In this document: one piece after another, positions 31,682 through 40,802 of the stretch
How the letters are laid out: each line of letters starts with the position of its first letter
How positions within the stretch are numbered: position 1 is the stretch's first letter
Source: an uncultured Christensenella sp.
GTDB taxonomy: Bacteria > Bacillota > Clostridia > Christensenellales > Borkfalkiaceae
Length of the DNA: 64,000 nt
Reading direction: 5' to 3'
Assembly: GCA_910585705.1 (NCBI GenBank)
Contig: CAJUER010000002.1
Coordinates: 310,001 to 374,000 of the forward strand
Notes under the pieces: model-generated
What the model was told of the DNA's origin: nothing
Database searches by the model: none
The model's input: only the letters and a program-made list of their open reading frames with translations
Program-made: the position numbers and the translations under genes

Positions 31682-33004
31682 ACGGGTAAATATTTCGGAA
31701 CGGACGGCTTTCGCGGTGAAGCCGGAGTTAAGCTCACCGCTGAGCACGCATATAAAATCGGCAGGATACTCGGCGATTTGTTCGGGCGACGGCGCGGCGT
31801 AAAGTGCCGCGCGGTTATCGGCAAGGATACGCGCCTTTCATCTTATATGCTCGAATACGCACTTGCCGCAGGACTTACCGCTTCGGGGGCGGACGCATAC
31901 ATAATGCACGTTACTACCACTCCCTCCGTGTCGTATGTGGCGCGGTGCGACGGGTTCGATTTGGGAATAATGATTTCCGCGAGCCATAACCCTTTTACGG
32001 ACAACGGGGTCAAGATTATGAACGGTCAGGGCGAAAAAATCGAGGACGGAGTGCTTGCCGTTATCGAGGATTACCTCGACGGAAAGTTTTCCGTTCCTTT
32101 TGCATGCGGCGCGGAAGTCGGCAGGACGGTTGACTATGTTTCGGGCAGAAACCGCTACATAGGTCACATAATTTCCCTTTCCACCTGTTCGTATAAGGGA
32201 CTGCGCATAGGCATAGACGCGGCAAACGGATCCGCCTGGCAGATTGCAAAAAGCTTGTTCGACGCGCTTGGGGCTAAAACCTACTGCTTAGGCGTTTCGC
32301 CGGACGGCACGAACGTCAACGACGGAGTCGGCTCCACTCATATAGAAAAGCTTGTAAAGCTTGTGAAGGAAAACTCGCTCGATTTAGGATTTGCGTTCGA
32401 CGGTGACGCGGACAGATGTATTTGTGTGGACGGTCGCGGCGAAGTTGTCACGGGCGACGAAGAGCTTTTTGTGCTTGCAAACTATCTTAAAGAGCGCGGC
32501 GAACTTAACGGAAATAAAATAGTATGCACGAAGATGAGCAACGGCGGACTTATAAAAAGCCTTGAAAAGTGCGGCGTTTCCGTAGAGATAAGCGACGTGG
32601 GCGATAAAAACGTGTGCGATCTTATGTCCTCTTCGGGCGCGGTACTCGGCGGCGAGCGCAGCGGACATATAATTCTTTCCAAATATGAAACTACGGGCGA
32701 CGGACTTTTAACCGCAGTTATGATTATGGAAGCGGTAATCGAAAGCAAGCGGACGCTGACGGAACTTTTAAAGGAATATAAAGCGTTGCCGCAGATAACT
32801 TTAAGCATACACGTCGCGGATAAAAAAGCAGTTTCGGCGGCTGTTGCGGACATGGCGGAAAAAATTCAGCGTTCTATGGGCGTAAGGCTTGTGGTGCGCT
32901 GTTCGGGCACGGAAGAGGTTATCCGAATTATGGCGGAAGGCGAAAGCTATGAGACTTGCGTCGCCGCATGCGGACGAATAAGCGAAATTATAAAAGAGGT
33001 ATAA
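31682..33004 (+). CDS. glmM: Phosphoglucosamine mutase, probable ACG start
   Basis: Converts glucosamine-6-phosphate to glucosamine-1-phosphate for peptidoglycan precursors. The active-site serine is in MISASHNPFTDNG, the metal site in DGDADR, and the C-terminal phosphate loop in RCSGTEEVIRI. The family begins M-G-K-Y-F-G-T-D-G; here the codon in the Met position (31682) is ACG, preceded by a perfect AAAAGGAGGG at 31666-31675 with a seven-base gap. There is no ATG, GTG or TTG in frame between 31658 and the FGTDG motif; the GTG at 31658 has no ribosome site. From ACG the product is 440 residues. It is followed by glmS after four bases. Confidence 0.93.
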   Translation, partial: TGKYFGTDGFRGEAGVKLTAEHAYKIGRILGDLFGRRRGVKCRAVIGKDTRLSSYMLEYALAAGLTASGADAYIMHVTTTPSVSYVARCDGFDLGIMISASHNPFTDNGVKIMNGQGEKIEDGVLAVIEDYLDGKFSVPFACGAEVGRTVDYVSGRNRYIGHIISLSTCSYKGLRIGIDAANGSAWQIAKSLFDALGAKTYCLGVSPDGTNVNDGVGSTHIEKLVKLVKENSLDLGFAFDGDADRCICVDGRGEVVTGDEELFVLANYLKERGELNGNKIVCTKMSNGGLIKSLEKCGVSVEISDVGDKNVCDLMSSSGAVLGGERSGHIILSKYETTGDGLLTAVMIMEAVIESKRTLTELLKEYKALPQITLSIHVADKKAVSAAVADMAEKIQRSMGVRLVVRCSGTEEVIRIMAEGESYETCVAACGRISEIIKEV

Positions 33005-33008
33005 ATAT

Positions 33009-34760
33009 ATGTGCGGAATTGTCGGCTTTACCGGAACGAAGGACGCGGCGCAAACCGTTTACGAAGGACTTAAAAGACTGGAATATCGCGGTTACGATTC
33101 GGCGGGCGTCGCCGTAATGAGCGGAGGCGAAATCAACGTGGTAAAAAAGCGCGGCAGGGTGAGCGGACTCGGCGGCGAAATACTCGGACTGCACGGCAAC
33201 ACGGGGATAGGGCACACTCGCTGGGCAACGCACGGCGAACCGTCGGACATAAACGCGCACCCCCACTCTTCGGGCAGGTTCACGCTCGTACATAACGGAA
33301 TTATAGAAAACTTTGCCGAGCTTAAAGAAAAATTTTTCCCGAATACCGCATTCGTTTCCCAAACCGACAGCGAAATAATTGTCAGACTTATAGATAAATT
33401 TTTCGACGGTAACGCGCTTGCCGCCGTCGCAAAAGTTTCGGCGCTACTCAAAGGCTCGTATGCGCTTGCGGTCATGTGCACAGGGTTCGAGGGGATAATA
33501 GTCGTCAAGTATAAGAGTCCCGCCGTCGTCGGCTACGGCACGGACGGTAATTACATAGCCAGCGACTGCCCCGCGCTTGCGGGACTGTGCAAGGAAATAA
33601 GCGTTCTCGAAGACGGCGACCTTGCCGTAATTACTCCCTCCGAAGTTAAATTTTACGGAGGCGATTTAAAAGAGATCAGGCGAGTGAAAAAGCGCAACCA
33701 CGCAATTTCCGCCGCGCTCGATTTGTGCGGCTGTCCTTATTATATGTTAAAGGAAATACGCGAAAATGCCGCTGCGGTAAAGGCGACGGTAAAGGCGTTT
33801 TCGTCCGTCAAGAAAAATCTTAAAGCCGCGCTCGTCGGCGTGAACCGCGTCATAATAACGGGTTGCGGTACGGCATACAATTCGGGGCTTATCGCAAAAC
33901 GGTACATTGAAAGCTTTGCGCATATCCCTGCCGAAGCGGAAATCGCAGGAGAATTCAGGTATAAAAATCCCGTTGTCGGAAGCGGTACGGCGGTAATTGC
34001 GGTAAGCCAAAGCGGCGAAACCGCCGACACCGTCGGGGCGGCGGAACTTTCCAAATCGCTCGGCGCGAAGGTTATCGCGGTAACCAACGCACCTTACTCC
34101 GCCCTTACCCGCATAGCCGACGTTGTGGTGCCGGTAGAAGCAGGACCTGAAATCTGCGTCGCCGCAACCAAGAGCTACACGGGGCAGATTGCCGCGCTGT
34201 ATCTTACCGCCTGCCTTATTTGCGGCAGGGATTCGTCGGAAATAAATTCACTGCCCGAGCTTATAAATTCAACAGTTGAGCATACGGACATAAATTCACT
34301 TGCACAGATTTGCGCAAGTGCAAACGGCGTGTATTTTCTGGGGCGCGACCTCGATTACGCCGTAGCGGTCGAAGGCAGTTTGAAGCTCAAAGAAATCACA
34401 TACATACAGAGCGAGGGCTATCCTGCGGGCGAGCTGAAGCACGGCACCCTTGCGCTTATCGGCGAAGATAAAGTTGCGGTCGTTCTCATAACGGATAAAG
34501 AGCTTGCGGCAAAGAGTGAAAACGCGGTGGAACAGGTTTTGTCGCGGCACGGCAAGGTTGCCGTAATAACCAACGTTGCCGAATGTGCAGAAAGACTTTC
34601 GGGGCGCGTGCCCGTAATTCCTATTCCCGCTTGCAGCGCCGAGCTTTCACCCCTTTTGTCTGCTGCGGCGGTGCAGCTCCTCGCGTACCGCACGGCTATC
34701 ATTTTAAAGCGCGACCCCGACAAGCCGCGCAATCTCGCAAAAAGCGTTACGGTTGAGTAA
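33009..34760 (+). CDS. glmS: Glutamine--fructose-6-phosphate aminotransferase
   Basis: Makes glucosamine-6-phosphate, the first step to UDP-GlcNAc. The 583-residue product starts MCGIVGFTG, with Cys2 as the glutaminase nucleophile, RYDSAG-type GYDSAGVAV loop and a linker to two SIS domains (ITGCGTAYNSG, AVSQSGETADT) and the C-terminal NLAKSVTVE. The glutaminase domain is residues 1-230. It is translated right after glmM, so one transcript covers two consecutive pathway steps. No glmS ribozyme precedes it. Confidence 0.96.
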   Translation: MCGIVGFTGTKDAAQTVYEGLKRLEYRGYDSAGVAVMSGGEINVVKKRGRVSGLGGEILGLHGNTGIGHTRWATHGEPSDINAHPHSSGRFTLVHNGIIENFAELKEKFFPNTAFVSQTDSEIIVRLIDKFFDGNALAAVAKVSALLKGSYALAVMCTGFEGIIVVKYKSPAVVGYGTDGNYIASDCPALAGLCKEISVLEDGDLAVITPSEVKFYGGDLKEIRRVKKRNHAISAALDLCGCPYYMLKEIRENAAAVKATVKAFSSVKKNLKAALVGVNRVIITGCGTAYNSGLIAKRYIESFAHIPAEAEIAGEFRYKNPVVGSGTAVIAVSQSGETADTVGAAELSKSLGAKVIAVTNAPYSALTRIADVVVPVEAGPEICVAATKSYTGQIAALYLTACLICGRDSSEINSLPELINSTVEHTDINSLAQICASANGVYFLGRDLDYAVAVEGSLKLKEITYIQSEGYPAGELKHGTLALIGEDKVAVVLITDKELAAKSENAVEQVLSRHGKVAVITNVAECAERLSGRVPVIPIPACSAELSPLLSAAAVQLLAYRTAIILKRDPDKPRNLAKSVTVE

Positions 34761-34799
34761 ACTATTGCATTAATCGGCGCGGTGTGATAAATTATAGAT

Positions 34800-35411
34800 A
34801 TGAATGAAGGTTTGCAAAATCGCGTGACGGACGTGTATTTCGCGTTTATTCCCGAAAACGTCCGCACGGAAAAAGTTTATCCCGAACAGCGTAACGAAGA
34901 AATAAACGCTTGCGCAAATGAAAAATTGCGCATTCAAAAATATTGCGTATGGAAATTGCTTGAACGCGCGCTTGCACGTTCTTTCGGACTGGACTTAAAC
35001 ACTCTCGAATTTAAAAAGGAAAACGGCAAATGGCGCTGTAACGGCGCGGAATTTTCCTTATCGCACAGCGCGGACGCCGTTGCGGTAGCCGTATCCGATT
35101 TGTCCGTCGGGGTGGATATCGAGCTTGTCCGTCCGTTGCCTTGTGAAAAGCTGGCGGCAAAAATTCTGACCCAAGCGGAAACGGAGGCGTTTGTGCGTTT
35201 AGACGAAAACGCGGGGGCGGAGTATATATTCGAGCGGTGGACGCGCAAGGAAAGCGCCTTTAAAATGTCCGGCGGAGCGCTATTTTCGCAAACCGACGCG
35301 GATGGTGGCGCTTTTTACACCGAACGCATAGAAAGGTGCGGACGGAGCTACTTTTTAAGCGTTTGCGGCGGTGGAGGAGGTTTCCGCCTTACGGAGCTTC
35401 CTATTATATAA
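34800..35411 (+). CDS. Sfp-type 4'-phosphopantetheinyl transferase
   Basis: Transfers phosphopantetheine from CoA to carrier proteins. The 203-residue product has the Sfp pattern: FSLSHSADAVAVAVSD, GVDIELVRPL (Mg2+-binding Asp and Glu) and the WTRKESAFKMSGG helix. It is longer than AcpS, so secondary-metabolite or dual-use activation is possible; no carrier-protein gene is nearby. The ATG at 34800 has no ribosome site; a GTG at 34824 (reading as TDVYFAFI) better matches the family's N-terminus, so the start is uncertain. It lies 39 bases after glmS and could be its co-transcribed partner. Confidence 0.85.
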   Translation: MNEGLQNRVTDVYFAFIPENVRTEKVYPEQRNEEINACANEKLRIQKYCVWKLLERALARSFGLDLNTLEFKKENGKWRCNGAEFSLSHSADAVAVAVSDLSVGVDIELVRPLPCEKLAAKILTQAETEAFVRLDENAGAEYIFERWTRKESAFKMSGGALFSQTDADGGAFYTERIERCGRSYFLSVCGGGGGFRLTELPII

Positions 35412-35467
35412 TATGGGATAATATGCACAAGCGTAAAATTGAATAAATGAAAGCATAAAACGGTCTG

Positions 35468-35481
35468 TTTTTTCGAAAATT
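35468..35481. promoter_or_regulatory. LacI-type operator, distal site upstream of pullulanase
   Basis: TTTTTTCGAAAATT, centre between 35474 and 35475. It matches the TTTTCGAAAA core found at six other places next to the pullulanase and malQ promoters, and lies 115 bp upstream of the next site, compatible with looping. Confidence 0.5.
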
Positions 35482-35482
35482 C

Positions 35483-35524
35483 TCGCCGCACTGCGCAAAT
35501 AGCGCAGTGCGGCGATTGCATTTT
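35483..35524 (+). terminator. Hairpin after the phosphopantetheinyl transferase gene
   Basis: TCGCCGCACTGCGC pairs with GCGCAGTGCGGCGA around a five-base loop; the T content downstream is modest (TTGCATTTT), so termination may be incomplete. Confidence 0.7.
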
Positions 35525-35577
35525 ACGGGGGTATTTATTAAAATTACTAACATTTTTTGAAAGTTGCACGCAAATAC

Positions 35578-35605
35578 TTGACTTATTTCGAAAATATGTT
35601 ATAAT
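35578..35605 (+). promoter_or_regulatory. Promoter of the pullulanase gene
   Basis: TTGACT (35578-35583), 16 bases, TATAAT (35600-35605). Operator-like palindromes lie in its spacer and just downstream, so binding would occlude RNA polymerase. GAAGGAG precedes the ATG at 35685. Confidence 0.85.
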
Positions 35606-35650
35606 TATTTTCGAAAACTTTTATAGAATAAATAAAAATATTTTCGAAAT
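35584..35650. promoter_or_regulatory. Three LacI-type operators at the pullulanase promoter
   Basis: TATTTCGAAAATA (35584-35596) lies between the -35 and -10 boxes; ATTTTCGAAAAC (35607-35618) starts just after the -10 box; ATATTTTCGAAAT (35638-35650) lies in the leader. All are centred on CG as are the malQ sites. Confidence 0.7.
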
Positions 35651-35684
35651 CCGATTACTGTCGTATCGGAGAAGGAGCAGTTTT

Positions 35685-38345
35685 ATGAAAATTAAAAAGT
35701 TTTTCCCTCTTCTGTGCGCAATGCTGTGCGCGGTATTCGTTTTTGCTTCCTGTACGGGCGGCAAAAAAGATGCCCCTCCCGAAGATTACAATCTTCCTTT
35801 GGAGGACGGCAAAAATCAGGTAACCATCTATTACAACCGCCCTCAGGGCTATGAAAAATGCGACATCTGGTTCTGGTACTCGGGTGTGGACGGCAGGGGC
35901 TACGAGTGGCATCCCTGCGCATACGGCGCGAAATTTGTCGCCAACGTTCCCGAATCGGTTACGGAAGTACAGTTCATTATAAGAACAAACTGTTCCGATC
36001 CCGGCGGCTCCGGCTGGGGCACGGCTACAAAGGACGGCACGGACAGCGACCGCAAAGTGAAAATAGAAGGCAAGACGACTGAAATTTACACCAAAGCGGG
36101 CGACGGCAACAACTATATAAGTAAAGACGGGGGCAATACTCTCGAAATTATGAAATTCCTTTCTATGGCGGATATGCAGGACGCGACGCATATCAAAGTA
36201 ACGACGAGCGACGGCTCTGCCGTTAAAAAGGAAGACGTAAAAATCACTGCGGCAGACGGAACGGAAGTTCCCGTTGCGTCCGTGAGCGGCAGTACGGTTA
36301 CGCTTTCCAAAGCGCTTGACCTTTCCGTGTCCTACACACTTTCGTTGAAGGAATACGGCGAAGTAGGGGTTGTTCCTCTCACATACTTTTCGAGCGCAGC
36401 TTTCGAAAGCGAATACACCTATAACGGAACGCTTGGCGTAGAACTTAAAGACTCGAGTACGATTTTCCGTCTCTGGGCACCTACGGCTTCCGAAGTTAAG
36501 CTCAATATCTTCGATAACGGCTCGGACGGCAAAGCCATAAAGACCCAAGCAATGAAGAAGGGCGACAAGGGTGTTTGGTCCTTCACCGCCGACGAAAACC
36601 TCAACGGCAAATATTATACTTATACGGTAACGACTTCGGTCGGCACGCAGGAAGCGGTTGACCCTTACGCGGTTTCCGCAGGTCTTAACGGACAGAGGGG
36701 AATGATACTTGACCTCGATTCCACCGACCCCGAAAACTGGACGAACACGCCTTTCGATAACCGCGACGTCGAAAACTACACCGACGCGCAAATCTGGGAA
36801 GTGCACGTCCGTGATTTCTCAAACAAAATCAGCCAGTCGAAGTATAAAGGCAAATACCTTGCTTTCACCGAAACGGGCTTGAAGGAGAACGGAATCCCCG
36901 TAGGCGTTGATTACCTTAAAGAATTAGGAGTAACCCACGTTCATCTTCTTCCGTCGTTCGACTTTGCTTCTGTTGACGAAAGCAAAAACGAAGGTTTCAA
37001 CTGGGGTTACGACCCTCAGAACTACAACGTGCCCGAAGGCAGTTATTCGACCGACCCCGCGCACGGCGAAGTGAGGGTTAAAGAATACAAGCAAATGGTG
37101 CAGGCGCTTCACAACGAAGGCATAAGCGTGGTTATGGACGTGGTTTACAACCATACTTATTCCGCCGACTCCAATCTCAACAGAATAGTTCCCTATTACT
37201 ATTACCGTTACGACGCTACGGGCATGAACTCCAATGGTTCGGGCTGCGGCAATGAAACCGCTTCAGAGCGTTCGATGGTAAGAAAGTACATGGTAGACTC
37301 CGTCAAATACTGGCAGAGCGAATACAACCTCGACGGTTTCCGCTTCGACTTAATGGCTGTTCATGATCTGAAAACCATGCAGGAAATCGAAAAAGCCGTT
37401 CACGCGGTCAACCCCGAAGCGATAATTTACGGCGAAGGCTGGACGGGCGGCACGGTTCAACTTGCGGACGACCAAAAGGCGGACCTTGCAAACCTTGCCA
37501 CCCTCAATAAAGGCACGTCCGGCAAGACGAACGGCGTAGCAATGTTCAACGACGTTTTGCGCGACGCGCTTAAAGGCTCGGTGTTCGATATCGAAGATAC
37601 GGGCTTTGCAACGGGCGCAAAGGCTTCCAGCCTCGACAAAGTGCTGTTCGGCGTAACGGGCTGTTACAACGTACCGAACTTCGGCAAAGGCAACGGATGG
37701 AGCGCGGATAACCCCACGCAGGTTATAAACTACGCTTCCGCTCACGATAACAATACCCTTTGGGACAGAATCTGCCACGTCTACGGCGAGGAAAATTCAA
37801 CGCTAGAAAAACGCCTTGCAATGAACAGGCTCACTGCGGCTGTGGTGCAGACCTCACTCGGTATTCCGTTCATGCAGGCGGGCGAGGAAATGCTCCGCGC
37901 AAAGAAGAACCCCGACGGCTCTTACAACGAAAACAGTTACAACGCCTCCGACGAAGTAAACAACATTAAATGGAATTTGCTTTCTTCGGACAGCGAGCAG
38001 TATAAGATGATGCAGTACTACAAGGGGCTTATCGCATTCCGTAAATCATGCGAAACTCTACGCCTTGACAACGTGGGCGAGCCGAGAATGCACGAATACG
38101 TTTGCGAGCTTGTGGAAAGGGACGGCGCTTATGCGGCTGTCACGATGACCAACCTCGACACTAATGAAAAACTGCTCATCGTCTACAATGCGGAAGAAAC
38201 CGAAAAATCGGTAACTCTCCCCGCAGGCAGCTGGGATTTGTACATTGACGGAACCCGCGCGGGTGCAACCGCAATTCAAACGGGTTTAAGCGGCGCGCAG
38301 ACCGTAAAAGGCATAAGCTGCCACGTCTACAAACTTCACGCGTAA
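35685..38345 (+). CDS. pulA: Type I pullulanase, surface lipoprotein
   Basis: Debranches starch and pullulan by cutting alpha-1,6 links. The 886-residue product has a lipoprotein signal (FASC, Cys23), an N-terminal CBM41-like domain (about 45-145), a linker domain, CBM48 (about 255-350) and a GH13 barrel. FNWGYDP at 438-444 corresponds to the YNWGYDP motif of type I pullulanases. Catalytic residues: Asp555 (GFRFDLMAVHD), Glu584 (IYGEGWTGG), Asp688 (ASAHDNNTLWD). It is the first gene of a group with the starch-binding lipoprotein and has four operators of the LacI type upstream. Confidence 0.93.
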   Translation: MKIKKFFPLLCAMLCAVFVFASCTGGKKDAPPEDYNLPLEDGKNQVTIYYNRPQGYEKCDIWFWYSGVDGRGYEWHPCAYGAKFVANVPESVTEVQFIIRTNCSDPGGSGWGTATKDGTDSDRKVKIEGKTTEIYTKAGDGNNYISKDGGNTLEIMKFLSMADMQDATHIKVTTSDGSAVKKEDVKITAADGTEVPVASVSGSTVTLSKALDLSVSYTLSLKEYGEVGVVPLTYFSSAAFESEYTYNGTLGVELKDSSTIFRLWAPTASEVKLNIFDNGSDGKAIKTQAMKKGDKGVWSFTADENLNGKYYTYTVTTSVGTQEAVDPYAVSAGLNGQRGMILDLDSTDPENWTNTPFDNRDVENYTDAQIWEVHVRDFSNKISQSKYKGKYLAFTETGLKENGIPVGVDYLKELGVTHVHLLPSFDFASVDESKNEGFNWGYDPQNYNVPEGSYSTDPAHGEVRVKEYKQMVQALHNEGISVVMDVVYNHTYSADSNLNRIVPYYYYRYDATGMNSNGSGCGNETASERSMVRKYMVDSVKYWQSEYNLDGFRFDLMAVHDLKTMQEIEKAVHAVNPEAIIYGEGWTGGTVQLADDQKADLANLATLNKGTSGKTNGVAMFNDVLRDALKGSVFDIEDTGFATGAKASSLDKVLFGVTGCYNVPNFGKGNGWSADNPTQVINYASAHDNNTLWDRICHVYGEENSTLEKRLAMNRLTAAVVQTSLGIPFMQAGEEMLRAKKNPDGSYNENSYNASDEVNNIKWNLLSSDSEQYKMMQYYKGLIAFRKSCETLRLDNVGEPRMHEYVCELVERDGAYAAVTMTNLDTNEKLLIVYNAEETEKSVTLPAGSWDLYIDGTRAGATAIQTGLSGAQTVKGISCHVYKLHA

Positions 38346-38422
38346 TCACGCGCAGAAAAACTTAACGGAACTTCTGCCCGAAAGGGCTTGGTTTAAAAAA
38401 CATAATTTTTTGGAGGAAAACA

Positions 38423-39958
38423 ATGAAGGCAAAAAAGATTTGCGCTCTGCTTATAGCCGGAGCGCTGGCAGTCGGTACGGTTTCCGCTTTGGCTGCTTGT
38501 AAAAAAGACGACAATGAGAACACAACTTCTACCGATACTCGTCTTTGGTATGCGGTAGGTAGGGACACTAAGGGTACGCTGTCAAAGTTTGATAACTTCT
38601 ACCCTCAGGATACGTCCGTAGCGTTCGAGCGCGACACAACGGTAACAAGCGAAAACGTATTTACGCTTTCTCTCGACATCTATGCGGCTCCCGCCGGATA
38701 CGGATTCAAATTCCTGTACAAGACGAGCGCGGACGAAGTAATCGAAGAGAGTACGCTTTGGACCCGCCAGATAGGTATCAACAATTTCGCGGGCGTTGAG
38801 GGCGAGGGCGCTAACGCAGTTATTAAAAACGATAAGGGCGAAGTTGTTTTCACCACCAAAGACGGTATGGACGCAAACAACCTTTACCTTGCAAAGGGAC
38901 ATGAAGGAACTTATAAATTTACGCTTAAAACCACGTCCGATACGGACGACAGCCCTGTAATAACATGGGAAAAGACGGCGAAAATCGACGTTACGCACGA
39001 TATGTACATTAACGGCGATATGAACAATTTCGGCGGCGCAAGGGAAATCCCCATGTCCGAAAACGTCAACGGCGAAAACATCACCTGGACTAAACAGCTT
39101 GACGTAACCAAAGACGACCTCTGCCGCGACGCAGACGGTAAACTTGTTAAAGAAGGCGCAGAATATGCGGCATTGCACATTTTCAACGATATCGACAAGA
39201 AGTCTTATATAGACGAAACCGCTACCGTTGTTGAAATCGAAGGCGCATATGAGAAAGGCGACAAAGTGAAGGCAAACCTTCTTAAAGAAGGCAAATACAA
39301 TATTTCTTTCGACCAGAAGACAGGCAAACTGTCCATTACCGAAATCGCTTACCAGATGTACTTCATCGGCGATATGAACGGTTGGAAACAGGCTGACGAA
39401 AATTACACGCTTAACGTTGACGCAACGGGTATGATATGGACCGGCAAGCTCAGCGTGGCTGAAGAAACGAACATGAAGCTGTTCAACAGCAAGGGACTTA
39501 CCGACAGCGATAAGTATATACCCGGCGGTCTCGGCAACATTACTCTCTCCGCAGGCGACTGGTTCTTCAAGTTCGATGCGAATACGGGCAAAGTTGAGTA
39601 TGAACAGTATGCATACTATGTAGTCGGTACTTTCGATTATAATTTCGCTGTTCAGAAAGACGTAATGAAGCTTACGGCAACCGAAACGAAGGGTGTTTAC
39701 ACCTATGAAATCGTTATCGATAAGGACGCTAAGACCGTGAAAGACGAATACGGTTGGATTAAGGAAAACGTATGCGCGCTTCAATGCGCTTACGGTACCG
39801 AGCTGGGCGGCATTGCAAATCCCGACTGGTACCATCCCGAAGGTGGCGATAACTATATGGTTGCGGAACTCGGAACATATGTAGTTACTCTTACGCTCAC
39901 TTACGGCGAAGACGGTAAGGTTACCAAAGGCGTTACTTCCGTAGCTCCCAAAGCGTAA
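38423..39958 (+). CDS. Starch-binding-like lipoprotein with tandem beta modules (SusE/F-like)
   Basis: The 511-residue product has a lipoprotein signal (ALAAC, Cys26) and no catalytic motif. After a unique N-terminal domain (about 35-190), similar beta modules follow, each opening with a phrase like DMYINGDMNNFGG (about 193), QMYFIGDMNGWKQ (about 312) and YYVVGTFDYNFAVQ (about 398) and containing aromatic-rich strands. This arrangement resembles the CBM modules of SusE/SusF and the X25-type modules of amylopullulanases. Placement between pullulanase and the sugar importer suggests that it holds starch at the surface. Binding is inferred. Confidence 0.7.
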   Translation: MKAKKICALLIAGALAVGTVSALAACKKDDNENTTSTDTRLWYAVGRDTKGTLSKFDNFYPQDTSVAFERDTTVTSENVFTLSLDIYAAPAGYGFKFLYKTSADEVIEESTLWTRQIGINNFAGVEGEGANAVIKNDKGEVVFTTKDGMDANNLYLAKGHEGTYKFTLKTTSDTDDSPVITWEKTAKIDVTHDMYINGDMNNFGGAREIPMSENVNGENITWTKQLDVTKDDLCRDADGKLVKEGAEYAALHIFNDIDKKSYIDETATVVEIEGAYEKGDKVKANLLKEGKYNISFDQKTGKLSITEIAYQMYFIGDMNGWKQADENYTLNVDATGMIWTGKLSVAEETNMKLFNSKGLTDSDKYIPGGLGNITLSAGDWFFKFDANTGKVEYEQYAYYVVGTFDYNFAVQKDVMKLTATETKGVYTYEIVIDKDAKTVKDEYGWIKENVCALQCAYGTELGGIANPDWYHPEGGDNYMVAELGTYVVTLTLTYGEDGKVTKGVTSVAPKA

Positions 39959-39978
39959 AGCATAAACTAAAAAAACGA

Positions 39979-40008
39979 GGCGCGGGAAATTCCCGCGCCG
40001 ACTTTTTT
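39979..40008 (+). terminator. Terminator after the starch-binding lipoprotein gene
   Basis: GGCGCGGGA pairs with TCCCGCGCC around a three-base loop, followed by CTTTTTT. It closes the pulA group. Confidence 0.92.
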
Positions 40009-40028
40009 ACCGAAAAGGAAAAATCTTT

Positions 40029-40742
40029 ATGCAAAATTTCGTGTTTGATTTGTACGGAACGCTTGCGGATATTTCGACGGACGAAAGCTCGGAAAAATTC
40101 AAAACCAAAGTAGGGCGGTACTTTGCGCATCTCAATCCGAACGTGAACGATTTTTTTGCGCTTTACTATGATTACTGCGCAAGGCGAAGCGGCGGAGGAT
40201 ACTGCGAATTCGAGCTCTTCGGGGTATTCCTCGATATCCTCGCTTACGGCGGAAACTGCACGGACGAAAAAACGGCGCGGCGTGCGGCGCGGTATTTCCG
40301 CAAAAAGTCGCGTTCGCGCCTTAAACTTTACGGCGGCGTTCGCGCGCTTTTGAAAAATCTGAAAAGATGCGGCGCAAAGCTGTACATTCTTTCCAACGCG
40401 CAGGCTTGCTTTACTTGGGACGAAATAAAAAAACTTAAAATTGCAAAGTATTTCGACGGTATAGAGCTTTCTTCCGACTTCGGCGAAAAGAAGCCTTCGC
40501 CCGCCTTTTTCAAACATATTGCCGACAAGTATTCGCTTGATACAAACAGCGTCGTTTACACGGGCAACGACTTTGCGGCGGATATTGCGGGCGCAAAAGC
40601 GGCGGGGTTCAAGGCTGTTTATATAAAAAGCAATCTCTCGCCCGAAACCGACGATATGCGGGAAGTAAAAGCCGTTGCGGATTTTGCGACGGACAATTTC
40701 AAAAGCCTTGCCGCGTATTTGCTCGGTTTATGCGGAAACTAA
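40029..40742 (+). CDS. HAD-superfamily hydrolase with DLYGT motif I
   Basis: The 237-residue product has the HAD fold: motif I VFDLYGTLAD (nucleophile Asp7), a helical cap (about 15-95), motif II LYILSNA, motif III Lys in FGEKKPSPAFF and motif IV VYTGNDFAADIAGA. The second aspartate of the usual DxD is Tyr9, as in dehalogenase-like and some uncharacterised phosphatase members, so a phosphoglucomutase role is unlikely. The substrate is unknown. It sits between starch genes but ends in its own terminator. Confidence 0.82.
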   Translation: MQNFVFDLYGTLADISTDESSEKFKTKVGRYFAHLNPNVNDFFALYYDYCARRSGGGYCEFELFGVFLDILAYGGNCTDEKTARRAARYFRKKSRSRLKLYGGVRALLKNLKRCGAKLYILSNAQACFTWDEIKKLKIAKYFDGIELSSDFGEKKPSPAFFKHIADKYSLDTNSVVYTGNDFAADIAGAKAAGFKAVYIKSNLSPETDDMREVKAVADFATDNFKSLAAYLLGLCGN

Positions 40743-40762
40743 AAAACGGAAAATAAAAAAGA

Positions 40763-40790
40763 GGGGTGCGCCGTATATTCGGCGCACCCC
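40763..40790. terminator. Bidirectional terminator
   Basis: GGGGTGCGCCG pairs with CGGCGCACCCC around a six-base loop, with A-rich sequence on the left and T-rich sequence to the right. It lies between the HAD gene and the convergent lacI-type gene. Confidence 0.88.
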
Positions 40791-40802
40791 GTTTCCATAA
40801 AT

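Noticed and set aside
35655..36806. 383-codon frame opposite the pullulanase gene
   Set aside because: Fully antisense to recognisable pullulanase domains; its sequence has no known pattern and it would start inside the gene.
38582..39835. 417-codon frame opposite the starch-binding lipoprotein gene
   Set aside because: Antisense shadow; composition follows complementary codon bias and there is no promoter or ribosome site.
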